From assembly GCF_002086275.1 (NCBI RefSeq), contig NZ_MVHT01000007.1, positions 56,305 through 120,304 on the forward strand: a stretch of DNA of 64,000 bases, read 5' to 3'. Each line of letters opens with the position of its first letter. Positions within the stretch are counted from its first letter, which is position 1. Shown piece after piece: positions 1 to 8,432 of the stretch. The position numbers and the translations under genes were made by a program. The stretch is from Mycobacterium intermedium. Its GTDB lineage: Bacteria > Actinomycetota > Actinomycetes > Mycobacteriales > Mycobacteriaceae. A model generated the notes under the pieces. It had not been told where the DNA came from and did no database searches. It saw nothing but the letters and a program-made list of their open reading frames with translations.

Positions 1-414
1 GTTCCACGCCTTGACGCTGAGCAGGGCCAGTTCCTTGTCCTCACCCTCGAGGAACACTGTGCCGCAGAACCGCGGAAATGACGGAAAGCACAACATGGCG
101 TGCACACCGTCGATGTCCATGTCGGCCAGGCGCGCTTTGGGGTCGTAACATCCGGGGATCATGTCGGCGTAGCGAATCGGATCGACGCCGAACTCTTCTG
201 GCGACCGGCCCGCAACGGCGTTCAACCCGATGTTCGGATACGTTCTGCCCTCGTAGACCCACTGCTGCATCGGCGGAGCGCCCTCCCGCGGGAAGTCGAC
301 AATGCGAGGGCCCTGGTCGAGATACTTCTTCGGGAGTCGGTCCCGCCACACATGGGGCGGTTCAATGAGGTGGTCGTCGACAGATAGAAGCTTCATCGAT
401 GGCTGCAGGGGCAT
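1..414 (-). CDS. Amidohydrolase family protein (TIM-barrel metal-dependent hydrolase), N-terminal part
   Basis: The reading frame is open from an ATG at 414 to the left edge, giving the first 138 residues; the rest lies outside the window. The N-terminus has the SVDDHLIEPP signature of mycobacterial amidohydrolase-2 proteins, followed by the NIGLNAVAGR and CFPSFPRFCG blocks. The same blocks occur in the complete paralogue at 14200-15510, so the family call rests partly on internal comparison. These enzymes usually bind a divalent metal and act as hydrolases or decarboxylases; the substrate is unknown. The start at 414 is preferred because GAGGA lies 8 nt upstream; ATG at 396 is an in-frame alternative. 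It reads away from the small gene at 535. Confidence 0.85.
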   Translation of the reverse strand, partial: MPLQPSMKLLSVDDHLIEPPHVWRDRLPKKYLDQGPRIVDFPREGAPPMQQWVYEGRTYPNIGLNAVAGRSPEEFGVDPIRYADMIPGCYDPKARLADMDIDGVHAMLCFPSFPRFCGTVFLEGEDKELALLSVKAWN

Positions 415-534
415 CGTCGGCGTCCTCGACTCTCGTCTGTGCGGTACGGTACAACTAGACAACTTGTGCTCAATTGACTATACCGCTCGTGCTGGCCCGT
501 CCTCAAACATGCAGGCGGGCGGTGAGGAGAGACG

Positions 535-747
535 ATGGATCCGCGCCGACGCATCCCCCACGACGACTGGGCCGACCAGGACCTGCTCACCAAGAGCGAA
601 GCGGCAGAGCGGCTCGCGGCCGAGATCACCGAGGTCACCGCCAAGCTCAGCGGGCCCGATGCCGGGTCCGGCGCGGCAAGAGAGATGCTCGAGCGTCGAC
701 TGAATGGGCTCAAAGAGGCCCACAAGCACCTGACCGAGGGTACTTAG
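535..747 (+). CDS. Small conserved hypothetical protein (70 aa)
   Basis: Short ORF with an ATG preceded by a good ribosome binding site (GAGGAGAG just upstream). The protein is charged and predicted mostly helical, with no cysteine, membrane segment or signal peptide. Residues from about 19 to the end read like a two-helix or coiled-coil segment rich in Glu, Ala, Leu and Arg. I do not recognise a family with certainty; proteins of this size and style are common in mycobacteria. It is the only plus-strand gene between two minus-strand genes and converges on the ACAD gene ending at 775, with 27 nt between stops. Function unknown. Confidence 0.6.
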   Translation: MDPRRRIPHDDWADQDLLTKSEAAERLAAEITEVTAKLSGPDAGSGAAREMLERRLNGLKEAHKHLTEGT

Positions 748-774
748 GGCGGGGATATTCGAGACACCGGCGGC

Positions 775-1914
775 TCAGCCGCGCGGCAGGCCGAGCACGC
801 GCTGCGCGACGATGTTGCGTTGGATTTGTGCGGTCCCACCGTAGATGCTCGCCGAGCGCGACCACACGTAGACGTCCCACTCCAAACCCTCGGTGAGCAG
901 CGGGGCGGCGCCGCGCAGATCCATCATGGTGTGGGCGAACAACTGGTCCGCGCGGGTCAGGAGCAGCTTGTCGATCGATCCCTCCGGCCCGGGAAGCTTT
1001 CCCTGCTGCCGCTCGGTGAGAGATCGCTGCACCTTGATCTGCAACGCGCGCAGCGCAACATATGACTCGCCGAGACGCGCCCGAACCGCGGGTGAGTCGT
1101 CCAGTCGGCCGGTGCGGATGTCGTCCTCCAACCGCCTCAGCTGAGTTGAGAGGCGACTGATCCAGTTGATGTCACTAGGTCCCCGCTCGTAAGCCAGCAG
1201 CTGGTTGGCGATGGTCCAGCCCTGGCCGCGTTCGCCGAGCAGGTTCTCGACCGGCACGTCTACGTCGTCGAAGGTGATCTGGGTGAATTCGCGGTTCCGG
1301 GCGGCGTTCACGATGGGCCGCACCTCGATGCCCGGTGTGGACATGGGAACCAGCAGCACCGAGATGCCGGCGTGCTTGGCCGCGTCAGCCTCGGTCCGGC
1401 ACAGCAGGAAGCACCAGTCGGCAACGGCCCCGAAGCTGGTCCAGATCTTGCGTCCGTTGACACGGAACACTGGACGGCCGTCGACCTCGACCAACTCAGC
1501 CCGGGTCTTCAGACCGGCCAGGTCGGAGCCCGCCTCCGGTTCGGAGAACCCTTGACACCACCGCACGCGGCCGGACAGCAAGCCGGGTAATAGGTCGTCT
1601 CGCTGTCGGTCGTTCCCGAACAACCGCAATGCGTTGCTGAGGTGACCGACACCCTCGATGGGCGGGGCGCCCGCTCGGCCGAGTTCGTCGTTGAGGATCG
1701 CCTCGTAGATGGGCGCCTTGCCATGTCCCCCATACTCGACGGGGAAGGAAAGGCCTATATACCCCGCCTCGTAAAGCGTTTGATGCCAGGCATTCTGGGC
1801 GTCCGCACGGGCGGCGGGATCCGCTGGGATGGTGGCTTCGGCGGCATGTTCGGCGAGCCACTGCCGAAGTTCGGCGCGGAATTGCGCTTCTGGTGCGGTG
1901 TCGTTGAAGTCCAT
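775..1914 (-). CDS. Acyl-CoA dehydrogenase, alpha-type subunit of a probable heteromeric pair
   Basis: 379 aa, full length for an ACAD. It begins with the usual N-terminal helical domain (FRAELRQWLAEH), has the FAD/substrate block CQGFSEPEAGSDLAGLKT near the middle, and ends with GGTAQIQRNIVAQRVLGLPR. The position that carries the catalytic Glu in MCAD-type enzymes (before GTxQIQ) is Gly here, as in actinobacterial alpha2beta2 ACADs of sterol side-chain catabolism, where the base lies elsewhere. The partner is the shorter ACAD immediately upstream, whose stop is 2 nt from this ATG. Expected reaction: alpha,beta-dehydrogenation of an acyl-CoA with FAD. The neighbouring P450 and CoA transferases suggest a bulky or branched substrate, but this is inference. 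Confidence 0.9.
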   Translation of the reverse strand: MDFNDTAPEAQFRAELRQWLAEHAAEATIPADPAARADAQNAWHQTLYEAGYIGLSFPVEYGGHGKAPIYEAILNDELGRAGAPPIEGVGHLSNALRLFGNDRQRDDLLPGLLSGRVRWCQGFSEPEAGSDLAGLKTRAELVEVDGRPVFRVNGRKIWTSFGAVADWCFLLCRTEADAAKHAGISVLLVPMSTPGIEVRPIVNAARNREFTQITFDDVDVPVENLLGERGQGWTIANQLLAYERGPSDINWISRLSTQLRRLEDDIRTGRLDDSPAVRARLGESYVALRALQIKVQRSLTERQQGKLPGPEGSIDKLLLTRADQLFAHTMMDLRGAAPLLTEGLEWDVYVWSRSASIYGGTAQIQRNIVAQRVLGLPRG

Positions 1915-1916
1915 TG

Positions 1917-2960
1917 TTACGCCAGCTCCCGATTCGCCAGGCGCATCGCCCCAATGGCCTCGTAGTGGACCGTCTCGTCACCGAACAACCGCCGATCAAG
2001 CAGCGCGCGACGTAGCCGTAGATGTGACACGTGCTCCCAGGTGATAGCGATTCCGCCGAACACCTGAACCGATGTCTCCACCACCTCGCGCCCGGCCGCA
2101 GAGGCATATGCTTTGGCCGTCATCGCGGCCAGACGCGCCTCGTCGACCGGGAGGTGGTCGATGGCCCACGCGGCATGCCATAGGCAACTCCGGGCGCCCT
2201 CGATCTGCACCAGCGCGTCAGCGAGCAAGTGTCCAATGGCCTGGAACGAGCCGATTTTCACGCCGAACTGGGTGCGTTCGCCGGCGTAGTGCACCGCATC
2301 ATCGAGCGCCCCTTGCATGACCCCGACAAGATCGGCGGCGATCGCCGTCAGTGCCAGCGACGTCACCCGCTGCCACCTCTCGTCGCTGATCGGCTTGCCG
2401 ATGACGGTGCCGGTGTCTGCCAGATCCGCTGCTACGCTGCGGAACTCGCGGGTGAGATCCAAGGCATCCGACTTTGCCCCGCCCAAGGGCGCGCAGACCA
2501 GCCGGCGTTGCCCGTCCAGCCGGATCTGTATCAGCGCATGAGTGGCTCCCGCGGCGTCGAATGCCAGTGCCGCCTCCCCTGCGGTACCGAATTCGGTTAA
2601 GGCCGTGTTCAATACGGGCGTGACCCGCAGGCTGCCGCCGGCGACCAGGTCCAACTCGCGCTCAGCGTCGGCCGCCTCGAGCAGCTCGGCGGCCAGCACC
2701 GCTTGGCCGATCACCGGCACGACGCTGAGCGTGCGCGCGAGTTGCTCGATGACGATGACGGTTTCGACGCCACTTGCCTCAAGACCACAGTGCGAGGGCG
2801 AACGCAGCGTCGGCACCCCGAGTTCGACGACGTCGTGCCACTGGGCGGCGAGTGCCTCCGCGGAGGGCAGCTGCTCGGGACCTTCGACGCCAAGCGTCTT
2901 TGCAAGCCGGCCCGCGGTGTCCTGCAACAGTTGTTGCTCGTCGGTGAGGCAGATTTCCAT
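1917..2960 (-). CDS. Acyl-CoA dehydrogenase, beta-type subunit
   Basis: 347 aa, shorter than the standard ACAD of about 380-400. The C-terminal block QVFGGIAITWEHVSHLRLRR is the GG-(I/V)-xx-TWEH motif of the smaller subunit in mycobacterial heterotetrameric ACADs (compare the FadE28/FadE29 pair). The central domain is shortened and lacks the canonical SEPEAGSD-type block, consistent with a subunit that contributes to FAD binding rather than substrate binding. It lies between the P450 gene (one base between that stop and this ATG) and the alpha-type ACAD, so the three are almost certainly co-transcribed. Confidence 0.88.
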   Translation of the reverse strand: MEICLTDEQQLLQDTAGRLAKTLGVEGPEQLPSAEALAAQWHDVVELGVPTLRSPSHCGLEASGVETVIVIEQLARTLSVVPVIGQAVLAAELLEAADAERELDLVAGGSLRVTPVLNTALTEFGTAGEAALAFDAAGATHALIQIRLDGQRRLVCAPLGGAKSDALDLTREFRSVAADLADTGTVIGKPISDERWQRVTSLALTAIAADLVGVMQGALDDAVHYAGERTQFGVKIGSFQAIGHLLADALVQIEGARSCLWHAAWAIDHLPVDEARLAAMTAKAYASAAGREVVETSVQVFGGIAITWEHVSHLRLRRALLDRRLFGDETVHYEAIGAMRLANRELA

Positions 2961-2961
2961 G

Positions 2962-4155
2962 TCAGCGCAACGTCATCTCCACGCTGGTGTAGCCACGCAC
3001 TGTCGCGGTCAACACCCGCTCGCAGGCCCCGATGGTGTAGTCCGGGAACTTTCTTGCAACATAGTCGAAGACGAGCTGCGCCTCGCGACGCGCCAGCCAT
3101 TGCCCAAGGCAGATGTGGATGCCCCAACCGAAATACACGTCGGTGCCCCGGGGCCTGCCGATGACGAAACGGTCGGGATCCTGATAGCGGCGTTCATCCC
3201 GGTTGGCGCTGCCCAGCAGCAGCAACACCCAGTCACCGGCATTCATCGTCACGCCGTGGCGCTCGATGGGCCGCGTCAGGGTGCGCGCCACCCAATGACT
3301 GGGCGTGTCGTAGCGCAGTGCCTCATTGACCGCGATCGGAATGAGGCTGCGGTCCTTGACGATTCGTTGCCACTGATCCGGGTGCTCCGCAAGTGCCACC
3401 AAGCCGTTGGAGATCAACTTCTGTGTGGTCTCCGATCCGGCCGCCGACAGCAGATTGCAGAACATGAGCACCTCGTGCCCCGTCAGCGAACGCTCACCAC
3501 CCGTTTCGGGGTCGTCGAAGGTGGCCCCCAAAACGATGCTGATCAGGTCGTCGCCCGGTTCGGTTCGCCGGCGGTCGATCAGGTCGCCGATGTATTGGCT
3601 GATCAGCCGGTTGGCTTCGATCGCTTTGGCCGGCATGGCGACTTCGCCTTCCTCGCGGGTGAGGAAGTCTTCCCACCAGACGCGAAGTTGCGCACGGTCG
3701 CCGTGCGGCACCCCGAGCAGGTCACCGATGACGTCGGTGGGAACCGAGAACGCGAAGGCCTCCATGGCGTCGACGGTGGTACCCGGGCGCAGCCGGTCCA
3801 AGTGTGTGGCGACAACCCTTTGTAGGGCCGCGTCCATCGCCGCGACGGCTTTGGGTGTGAAGAAGCCCTTGAGGACACCGCGGATACGGTCGTGGCGGGG
3901 GGGATCCATGGAGATCACCGAGTATTTGCGGCCGTCGTTGTCGGGGTTCTCCGGCGCCGGGCCCCGTTTGGACGAGAAGGTTTCCCAGTCGCGCAGCGCC
4001 TGCGAGACGTCGTCGAACCGGGACAGCACCCACCAACGGTCGTCGGGATCCCGGTACACGGGCGCCTCATCACGCAAGCGCCGATACACAGGGTACGGAT
4101 CGTCGAAGACCGCCTTGGAGAACGGCGAATACATCAACTCCCTGGTTGCCCGCAC
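2962..4155 (-). CDS. Cytochrome P450
   Basis: Soluble bacterial-type P450 (397 aa from the GTG at 4155). Motifs in order: oxygen-binding I-helix AGSETT, K-helix ExxR within NEALRY, and the haem-ligand loop FGWGIHICLGQWLARREA with the axial Cys. It would hydroxylate a hydrophobic substrate using external ferredoxin and reductase; neither is encoded nearby. The start is uncertain: ATG 4188 gives 408 aa, GTG 4155 lies exactly 7 nt after a TAGAGT -10 hexamer and fits a leaderless start, and ATG 4134 has a GGGAG upstream. I chose 4155 because the same spacing recurs at neighbouring genes. It heads the P450-ACAD-ACAD unit. The CYP family number cannot be assigned by eye. Confidence 0.9.
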   Translation of the reverse strand: MRATRELMYSPFSKAVFDDPYPVYRRLRDEAPVYRDPDDRWWVLSRFDDVSQALRDWETFSSKRGPAPENPDNDGRKYSVISMDPPRHDRIRGVLKGFFTPKAVAAMDAALQRVVATHLDRLRPGTTVDAMEAFAFSVPTDVIGDLLGVPHGDRAQLRVWWEDFLTREEGEVAMPAKAIEANRLISQYIGDLIDRRRTEPGDDLISIVLGATFDDPETGGERSLTGHEVLMFCNLLSAAGSETTQKLISNGLVALAEHPDQWQRIVKDRSLIPIAVNEALRYDTPSHWVARTLTRPIERHGVTMNAGDWVLLLLGSANRDERRYQDPDRFVIGRPRGTDVYFGWGIHICLGQWLARREAQLVFDYVARKFPDYTIGACERVLTATVRGYTSVEMTLR

Positions 4156-4162
4156 GGTACCA

Positions 4163-4168
4163 ACTCTA
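4163..4168 (-). promoter_or_regulatory. Putative -10 hexamer for leaderless P450 transcript
   Basis: TAGAGT on the minus strand lies 7 nt before the GTG at 4155. This matches the TANNNT -10 and the spacing typical of mycobacterial leaderless transcripts. No experimental support. Confidence 0.35.
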
Positions 4169-4179
4169 TCAGTTGCATG

Positions 4180-4192
4180 AACAATCAAACAT
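4180..4192 (-). promoter_or_regulatory. Shared 13-nt promoter element ATGTnnnATTGTT (copy 1)
   Basis: Minus-strand ATGTTTGATTGTT just upstream of the P450 start. The same element occurs at 7109-7121 (minus) and 7192-7204 (plus), each at the 5' end of a catabolic gene. It could be a regulator half-site or promoter sequence. Confidence 0.35.
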
Positions 4193-4207
4193 AATCTGAC
4201 TAGTTGC

Positions 4208-4660
4208 TCAGTCCGCAGCCGCCGGACGACTCTCGATCAACTCGATCCAGGTTCCGTCGGGGTCGGTTGCCATGAGTCCGCGGCTCCCGCCCGCAAATGC
4301 CACCGTCCGATCGGCCCACGCCTTTCCCCCGTAACGTTCGATGAGCGAGACGAGTCCGTCGGGGTCGTCGACGCGAAACGACAGATGGGTGAATCCCAGC
4401 GCATTCAATTGCCGCGGTTGACCGTCTCCGTGCACCCCCGGCACCGGGTAGCCCAGCAACTCCAGCCGAAATCCGTCGCGCTGCAGGTAAACAAGATCCA
4501 GCACCAGACCCGGCACGCCCAGCAATGTCGCCGTCTCGGGATTGTCCACGCGCATGCGGCGAACTTCCTCGAAACCGAGTGCCGCACAATAGAAAACAGT
4601 CGACCTTTCGATGTCGGAAACACACAGCCCGATGTGGGTCAGCGCAAGGCGGGCGGTCAT
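4208..4660 (-). CDS. VOC (glyoxalase/bleomycin resistance/dioxygenase fold) family protein
   Basis: 150 aa with two beta-alpha-beta-beta-beta modules. The first has LTHIGLCVSDIERSTVFYCAALGFE, the second GFTHLSFRVDDPDGLVSLIE, and the protein ends with DPDGTWIELIE. The potential metal ligands (His in each module and a C-terminal Glu) are present, as in methylmalonyl-CoA epimerase or lactoylglutathione lyase relatives. In this setting an acyl-CoA epimerase or small lyase role is plausible but not demonstrated. Its ATG overlaps the stop of the CoA transferase upstream (ATGA), and the next gene downstream is the P450, so it belongs to the catabolic operon. Confidence 0.85.
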   Translation of the reverse strand: MTARLALTHIGLCVSDIERSTVFYCAALGFEEVRRMRVDNPETATLLGVPGLVLDLVYLQRDGFRLELLGYPVPGVHGDGQPRQLNALGFTHLSFRVDDPDGLVSLIERYGGKAWADRTVAFAGGSRGLMATDPDGTWIELIESRPAAAD

Positions 4661-5871
4661 CGGCCGTCGCCCGATAGTTCGTCGAGCAGGTCATTGTGCT
4701 CGCCGAGCAGCGGTGGACGACTACGAGGACCGGCGGGCGTCGCACTGAAAACGTATGGCACACCCGGATATTCGAACGTTTCGCCCAGTTCCTCGTGGCG
4801 CACCGGAACCCGGAAACCCCGAGCGGCGATGTGCTCGTCCTCGAAGGCCTCGTCGGGCGACAGCACCGCACCGGCCGGAAATCCCCTGCGTTGGCTCTCC
4901 AAGAAGTACTCTTTGGCGGGCAACCGGGAGGCAATCAGCCTCATGGCATCCCGGGCCGCGGTCAGGATCGCGGTGGTCTCGTCATCTGCACCGATCAGAG
5001 CTATGTCCACCGGCGCTTCGCGCGACGCGGCCAGTTCTAGGAATACCGATTCGGGCAACTCGTCAATGAGCTCGAGATCGACCAGCCAGGCCAACAGGTC
5101 GGCGTATTCGCTGGGCTTTCTGGGCAGCACCCCCGTGGTGGCATAGGCACCGTCAGCGCAACGCACCTGGGTCGGCTGACTGGGGGTGAAGTAGGCGTGG
5201 CGCCCGGTCTGGCGTACACACGTCTCGTTGTTCACCAGCCAGTGGTAGGTGGTCTGTTCCGAGGTGACGTTGCACGCCGCATTCACGTTGACGTCGACAA
5301 GTTGACCTTCGCCGGTCTGGTCGCGGTGTGCGAGGGCAACCAAGGCGCCAATCGCGCAATACAGTCCGGCGATATTGGCCGATTGTTCGCCCGCGCCGCG
5401 GATCGGCGGTAGCGAGTGGTCGTCGTAGCCGCAGTTCCACACCGGCCCGCCCCCGGCGAGCATGGTGAGGTCAGTAACGGGGTGGTCGGCGCGGACGCTA
5501 TCCAAGCCGAACGGGCTGACCGCCACCCAGATCAGCGCCGGATGGTTGGTCGCCGCCCTGATGTCTTTGACCGCGCCGGCCCCCGAGATCACCACGTCTG
5601 CCGTGGCGATCAGGCGCCGGAGCGCGTTCGTCCCCTCCCCCGAGCCGAATTCAACGGTCACCGAGCGCTTGCCCACATTGCCGCTCCACCAACGCAGGCT
5701 GGAGTCGGATCCGGAGCCGCCGCCGGCGAACGGCGGTCGCGCCCGGTCCGCAGCCCCACCAGGAGGTTCCACGACAACCACGTCGGCACCGAGCTCAGCG
5801 AGCAACCGGCCACCTACGGCGGTGAATTGGTCGCTGATCTCGACTACCCGTATCCCCTGCAGCGCGTTCAG
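4657..5871 (-). CDS. CaiB/BaiF family III CoA transferase, probable CTG start
   Basis: The family-specific beginning LNALQGIRVVEISDQFTAVG is in frame upstream of the first conventional start (TTG 5805), and there is no ATG, GTG or TTG between the preceding in-frame stop and that block. The only sensible initiator is a CTG at 5871 that overlaps the TGA of the upstream CoA transferase (CTGA), giving 404 aa, the normal family length. The active-site Asp region reads GAGEQSANIAG, with Glu where most members have Asp. These enzymes move CoA between acids and acyl-CoAs or act as racemases. It is coupled at both ends, to the CoA transferase above and the VOC gene below. Confidence 0.85.
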   Translation of the reverse strand: MNALQGIRVVEISDQFTAVGGRLLAELGADVVVVEPPGGAADRARPPFAGGGSGSDSSLRWWSGNVGKRSVTVEFGSGEGTNALRRLIATADVVISGAGAVKDIRAATNHPALIWVAVSPFGLDSVRADHPVTDLTMLAGGGPVWNCGYDDHSLPPIRGAGEQSANIAGLYCAIGALVALAHRDQTGEGQLVDVNVNAACNVTSEQTTYHWLVNNETCVRQTGRHAYFTPSQPTQVRCADGAYATTGVLPRKPSEYADLLAWLVDLELIDELPESVFLELAASREAPVDIALIGADDETTAILTAARDAMRLIASRLPAKEYFLESQRRGFPAGAVLSPDEAFEDEHIAARGFRVPVRHEELGETFEYPGVPYVFSATPAGPRSRPPLLGEHNDLLDELSGDGR

Positions 5872-7103
5872 ATCACACCCTGTTTCGTCAGTTCTTCCAG
5901 CTCCCGATCACTGCGGCCGAGCAGGCCGCCCAGCACACGGCGATTGTGTTCACCAAGGCACGGCGCCGCGCGCTCAATACGCCACGGCGACGCGGAGAGT
6001 CGCAGCGGAATGCCCTCGACCCGCACCGTGCCGATCTCTGGGTGCTGCACCGCGGGGAAAAGTCCCCATTCGGCGAGGTCGGGATCCTCGTCGATCCGTT
6101 CCCGAGGAGATTTCACGACACTCGCGGGGACCCCGGCACCGACCAGCTCACTCGCCAAAGTCGCGGGCTCCCGGGTGCGGGTGCGCGCGGCGACCAGCCC
6201 GTCGAGTTCAGCACTGCACGTAAGCCGCTGTTCAAGGGTGGCGAAGCGGTCGGCGACCAGTTCGGGTTCATCCAAGACCTTGGCCAGTACGGCGACATCA
6301 CTGTCGTCGCGGCAAGCTATGGCGATCCACCGGTCCTCGCCGAGGCACGGGTAGATCCCGTGCGGGGCCATTTCCCCGAAGGCCGCGTGGTTGCCGTTTG
6401 GCTGCCCCGCTCGGCGGCTCGACCGCTCGTTGACGGTCCAGTCGAGCACTTCGGTAGGCAGCATCGCGATACCGGCCGGCACCGTTGCCAAATCGACGTG
6501 CTGACCCTCGCCGGTGCGTTCCCGATGGTGCACGGCCGCCAGAATCGCAATGACCATGTAGTAGGCGGCGATGTGGTCCATGTAGGAGAAACCCCATCCG
6601 GCCGGCTCGCTGTCCGCCAGCCCGGAGGTGAAGGTCAGGCCGCTGAGTGCCTGCACAATCGGACCCCACGTCTTGAAATCTCGGTACGGGCCGGTGTGGC
6701 CGAACCCGCAGTTGGAGACGTAGATGATGTCGGGCTTGATCCGCCGCAGCTCGTCGTAGCCGAAACCCATCCGGGCGAGCACGCCGGCCGCGAAATTCTC
6801 ACACACGATGTCTGACAGCGCGATCAGCTCGCGCAACAGTTGCTTACCAGGATCGACACGCAGATTGATGGTCACGCCGAGCTTGCCTACGTTGTGGTTG
6901 TTGAAGCCGGCGCCCAGGTTGACCCCCCTTCGCTCGTCGACGAATGGGCCGACACCGCGTAGTGCGTCCCACATCCCGCGAGTGACCGGGTCTTCGACGC
7001 GGATCACCTCGGCTCCGAAGGCAGCCAGGATCTTTGTGGCGCCCGCTCCGGCCAACTGGCCGCCCAGATCGCACACGCGCAGATGGGATAGACCGCGGGT
7101 CAT
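5868..7103 (-). CDS. CaiB/BaiF family III CoA transferase
   Basis: About 411 aa with a Rossmann-like N-terminus (LRVCDLGGQLAGAGATKILA..GAEVIRVED), the VTINLRVDPGK block and the YMDHIAAYYM segment that carries the expected catalytic Asp. Ends with CLGEHNRRVLGGLLG, a family hallmark. The protein either activates a carboxylic acid by CoA transfer or racemises an alpha-methylacyl-CoA; the sequence does not say which. Start: ATG 7103 (or 7106) lies 6 nt (or 3 nt) after a TATTGT hexamer, so the transcript may be leaderless; an upstream ATG at 7139 is less likely. It is divergent from the P450 at 7211 and first in the operon running down to 775. Confidence 0.9.
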   Translation of the reverse strand: MTRGLSHLRVCDLGGQLAGAGATKILAAFGAEVIRVEDPVTRGMWDALRGVGPFVDERRGVNLGAGFNNHNVGKLGVTINLRVDPGKQLLRELIALSDIVCENFAAGVLARMGFGYDELRRIKPDIIYVSNCGFGHTGPYRDFKTWGPIVQALSGLTFTSGLADSEPAGWGFSYMDHIAAYYMVIAILAAVHHRERTGEGQHVDLATVPAGIAMLPTEVLDWTVNERSSRRAGQPNGNHAAFGEMAPHGIYPCLGEDRWIAIACRDDSDVAVLAKVLDEPELVADRFATLEQRLTCSAELDGLVAARTRTREPATLASELVGAGVPASVVKSPRERIDEDPDLAEWGLFPAVQHPEIGTVRVEGIPLRLSASPWRIERAAPCLGEHNRRVLGGLLGRSDRELEELTKQGVI

Positions 7104-7108
7104 CATGC

Positions 7109-7121
7109 AACAATAAGACAT
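7109..7121 (-). promoter_or_regulatory. Shared 13-nt promoter element ATGTnnnATTGTT (copy 2), overlapping a -10 hexamer
   Basis: Minus-strand ATGTCTTATTGTT contains TATTGT (7110-7115), which sits 6 nt before the ATG at 7103. Copies 1 and 3 lie at 4180 and 7192. Confidence 0.35.
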
Positions 7122-7191
7122 AATTTGTTCTGCTGCCAACGGTGCATCCCGCGGCAGAAGCGGCAGGGAGGCGCTCGCAGAGTGACAACAA

Positions 7192-7204
7192 ATGTTCTAT
7201 TGTT
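7192..7204 (+). promoter_or_regulatory. Shared 13-nt promoter element ATGTnnnATTGTT (copy 3), overlapping a -10 hexamer
   Basis: ATGTTCTATTGTT contains TATTGT (7198-7203), exactly 7 nt before the ATG of the P450 at 7211, fitting a leaderless transcript. AACA lies just upstream (7186-7191), giving a weak AACAA/TTGTT inverted repeat. Confidence 0.35.
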
Positions 7205-7210
7205 CAAAGA

Positions 7211-8416
7211 ATGGTGACGATCGCAGCCGCCCGATTTGACGAACCGGCGTTCTACCTCGGCGACCCGAACGCGACGTTCGCGCAGTTGCGCGACACCGAC
7301 CCCGTGCATTGGTATGACGAGGGCAAGTTCTGGGTGATCACCAAATACGATGATATCAAGGGGATTTCGGCTCGCCCGGAGAAGTTCAAGTCGGAGCGGA
7401 TCGGCATCATGATGGATCTGATCGCCCACCGTGAGGGCCGAGACCCGCAGGGTTACGGCACTCGCGGCATCATGTTCATGGACCCCCCGGAACACCGCGC
7501 ACACCGGAAGGCGATCGGGGTTCGGTTCACGCCATCCGCGGTGGCGAAGCTGGAAGCGCGGGTCCGCCAAGTCGTACACGACGTCCTCGACGATCTGCCG
7601 AACGGTGAGTTCGACTGGATTCAGCGAGTGGCCGAGCCCATTCCCGTCTATGTGTTCGCGTACCTGCTGGGGGTGCCCGAAGAGGACTGGCCAAAGGTCG
7701 CCGGGTGGGCGACCACGATCGCAAACGTCGGCAGCGGCGTCGCCAGCGATGAGGACTACACGTTCATCTTCGAACACATCGGCCCCTACCTCATGGGTTT
7801 GGTCGCCGAACGCAAGGAGCAACCGCGGGACGATCTGCTCACCATGCTGTCCACCGTCACCATCGACGGCGAGCCCTTCAACGACATGGAGGTGATGATC
7901 TACGCGCTGACGCTACTGGCGGCGGGCAGCGAGACGACACAAAGCCTGATAGCGGGACTGGCCGACTGCCTCGACGGTCATCCCGATCAGGCCGCAAAGT
8001 TGTTCGCCGAACCGAGTCTTAGCGGCAACGCGGTCGAGGAGGTCCTTCGATACTGGACACCGGTCATGAGCATGGCACGCCAGGCCGCCCAGGATGTGGA
8101 GCTGCGCGGCGTAACCATCAAAGAAGGCGACGGCGTGCTGCTCGCCTACGCCTCGGCGAATCGCGACCAGGACCATTGGGGACCTACCGCGGAGCGGTTC
8201 GAAATCACCCGCGAAGACGCCGCGAGCCATCTGGGATTCGGCGTCGGGGAGCACTTCTGCATGGGCGCCGCCCTTGCCCGGCGTGAAGCACGTTTACTGC
8301 TGGAAGAAGTCACCAAACGCGCCAAGGGAATCCACGTGGTCGGTGACCGCGTGCCGCGGGCATCCGCGCTGGTCCACACCCACGACCACTTGCCCGTCGT
8401 CCTGGACTACCGCTGA
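7211..8416 (+). CDS. Cytochrome P450
   Basis: 401 aa from ATG 7211. Shows the I-helix LLAAGSETTQS, the ExxR in EEVLRY, a PERF-like region (AERFEITRE) and the haem loop FGVGEHFCMGAALARREA with the axial Cys. Substrate-recognition regions differ clearly from the P450 at 2962, so this is a different family rather than a recent duplicate. The longer frame starting at 7142 is rejected because it would run through the promoter of the divergent CoA transferase. It faces the thiolase-like gene ending at 8474 across a short region with a triplicated 12-mer. Role: probably monooxygenation of the substrate of this region; redox partners are not encoded here. Confidence 0.92.
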   Translation: MVTIAAARFDEPAFYLGDPNATFAQLRDTDPVHWYDEGKFWVITKYDDIKGISARPEKFKSERIGIMMDLIAHREGRDPQGYGTRGIMFMDPPEHRAHRKAIGVRFTPSAVAKLEARVRQVVHDVLDDLPNGEFDWIQRVAEPIPVYVFAYLLGVPEEDWPKVAGWATTIANVGSGVASDEDYTFIFEHIGPYLMGLVAERKEQPRDDLLTMLSTVTIDGEPFNDMEVMIYALTLLAAGSETTQSLIAGLADCLDGHPDQAAKLFAEPSLSGNAVEEVLRYWTPVMSMARQAAQDVELRGVTIKEGDGVLLAYASANRDQDHWGPTAERFEITREDAASHLGFGVGEHFCMGAALARREARLLLEEVTKRAKGIHVVGDRVPRASALVHTHDHLPVVLDYR

Positions 8417-8432
8417 AGCCCTCACACACAAC

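Noticed and set aside
451..475. Possible operator in the ACAAC...ACTTGT stretch upstream of the first amidohydrolase
   Set aside because: Only about 10 of 15 symmetric positions match; too weak to separate from chance in an AT-richer promoter.
2542..3825. 427-residue plus-strand frame across the P450 and ACAD genes
   Set aside because: Antisense shadow typical of high-GC DNA; low complexity, no motif, and the opposite strand carries clear P450 and ACAD motifs.
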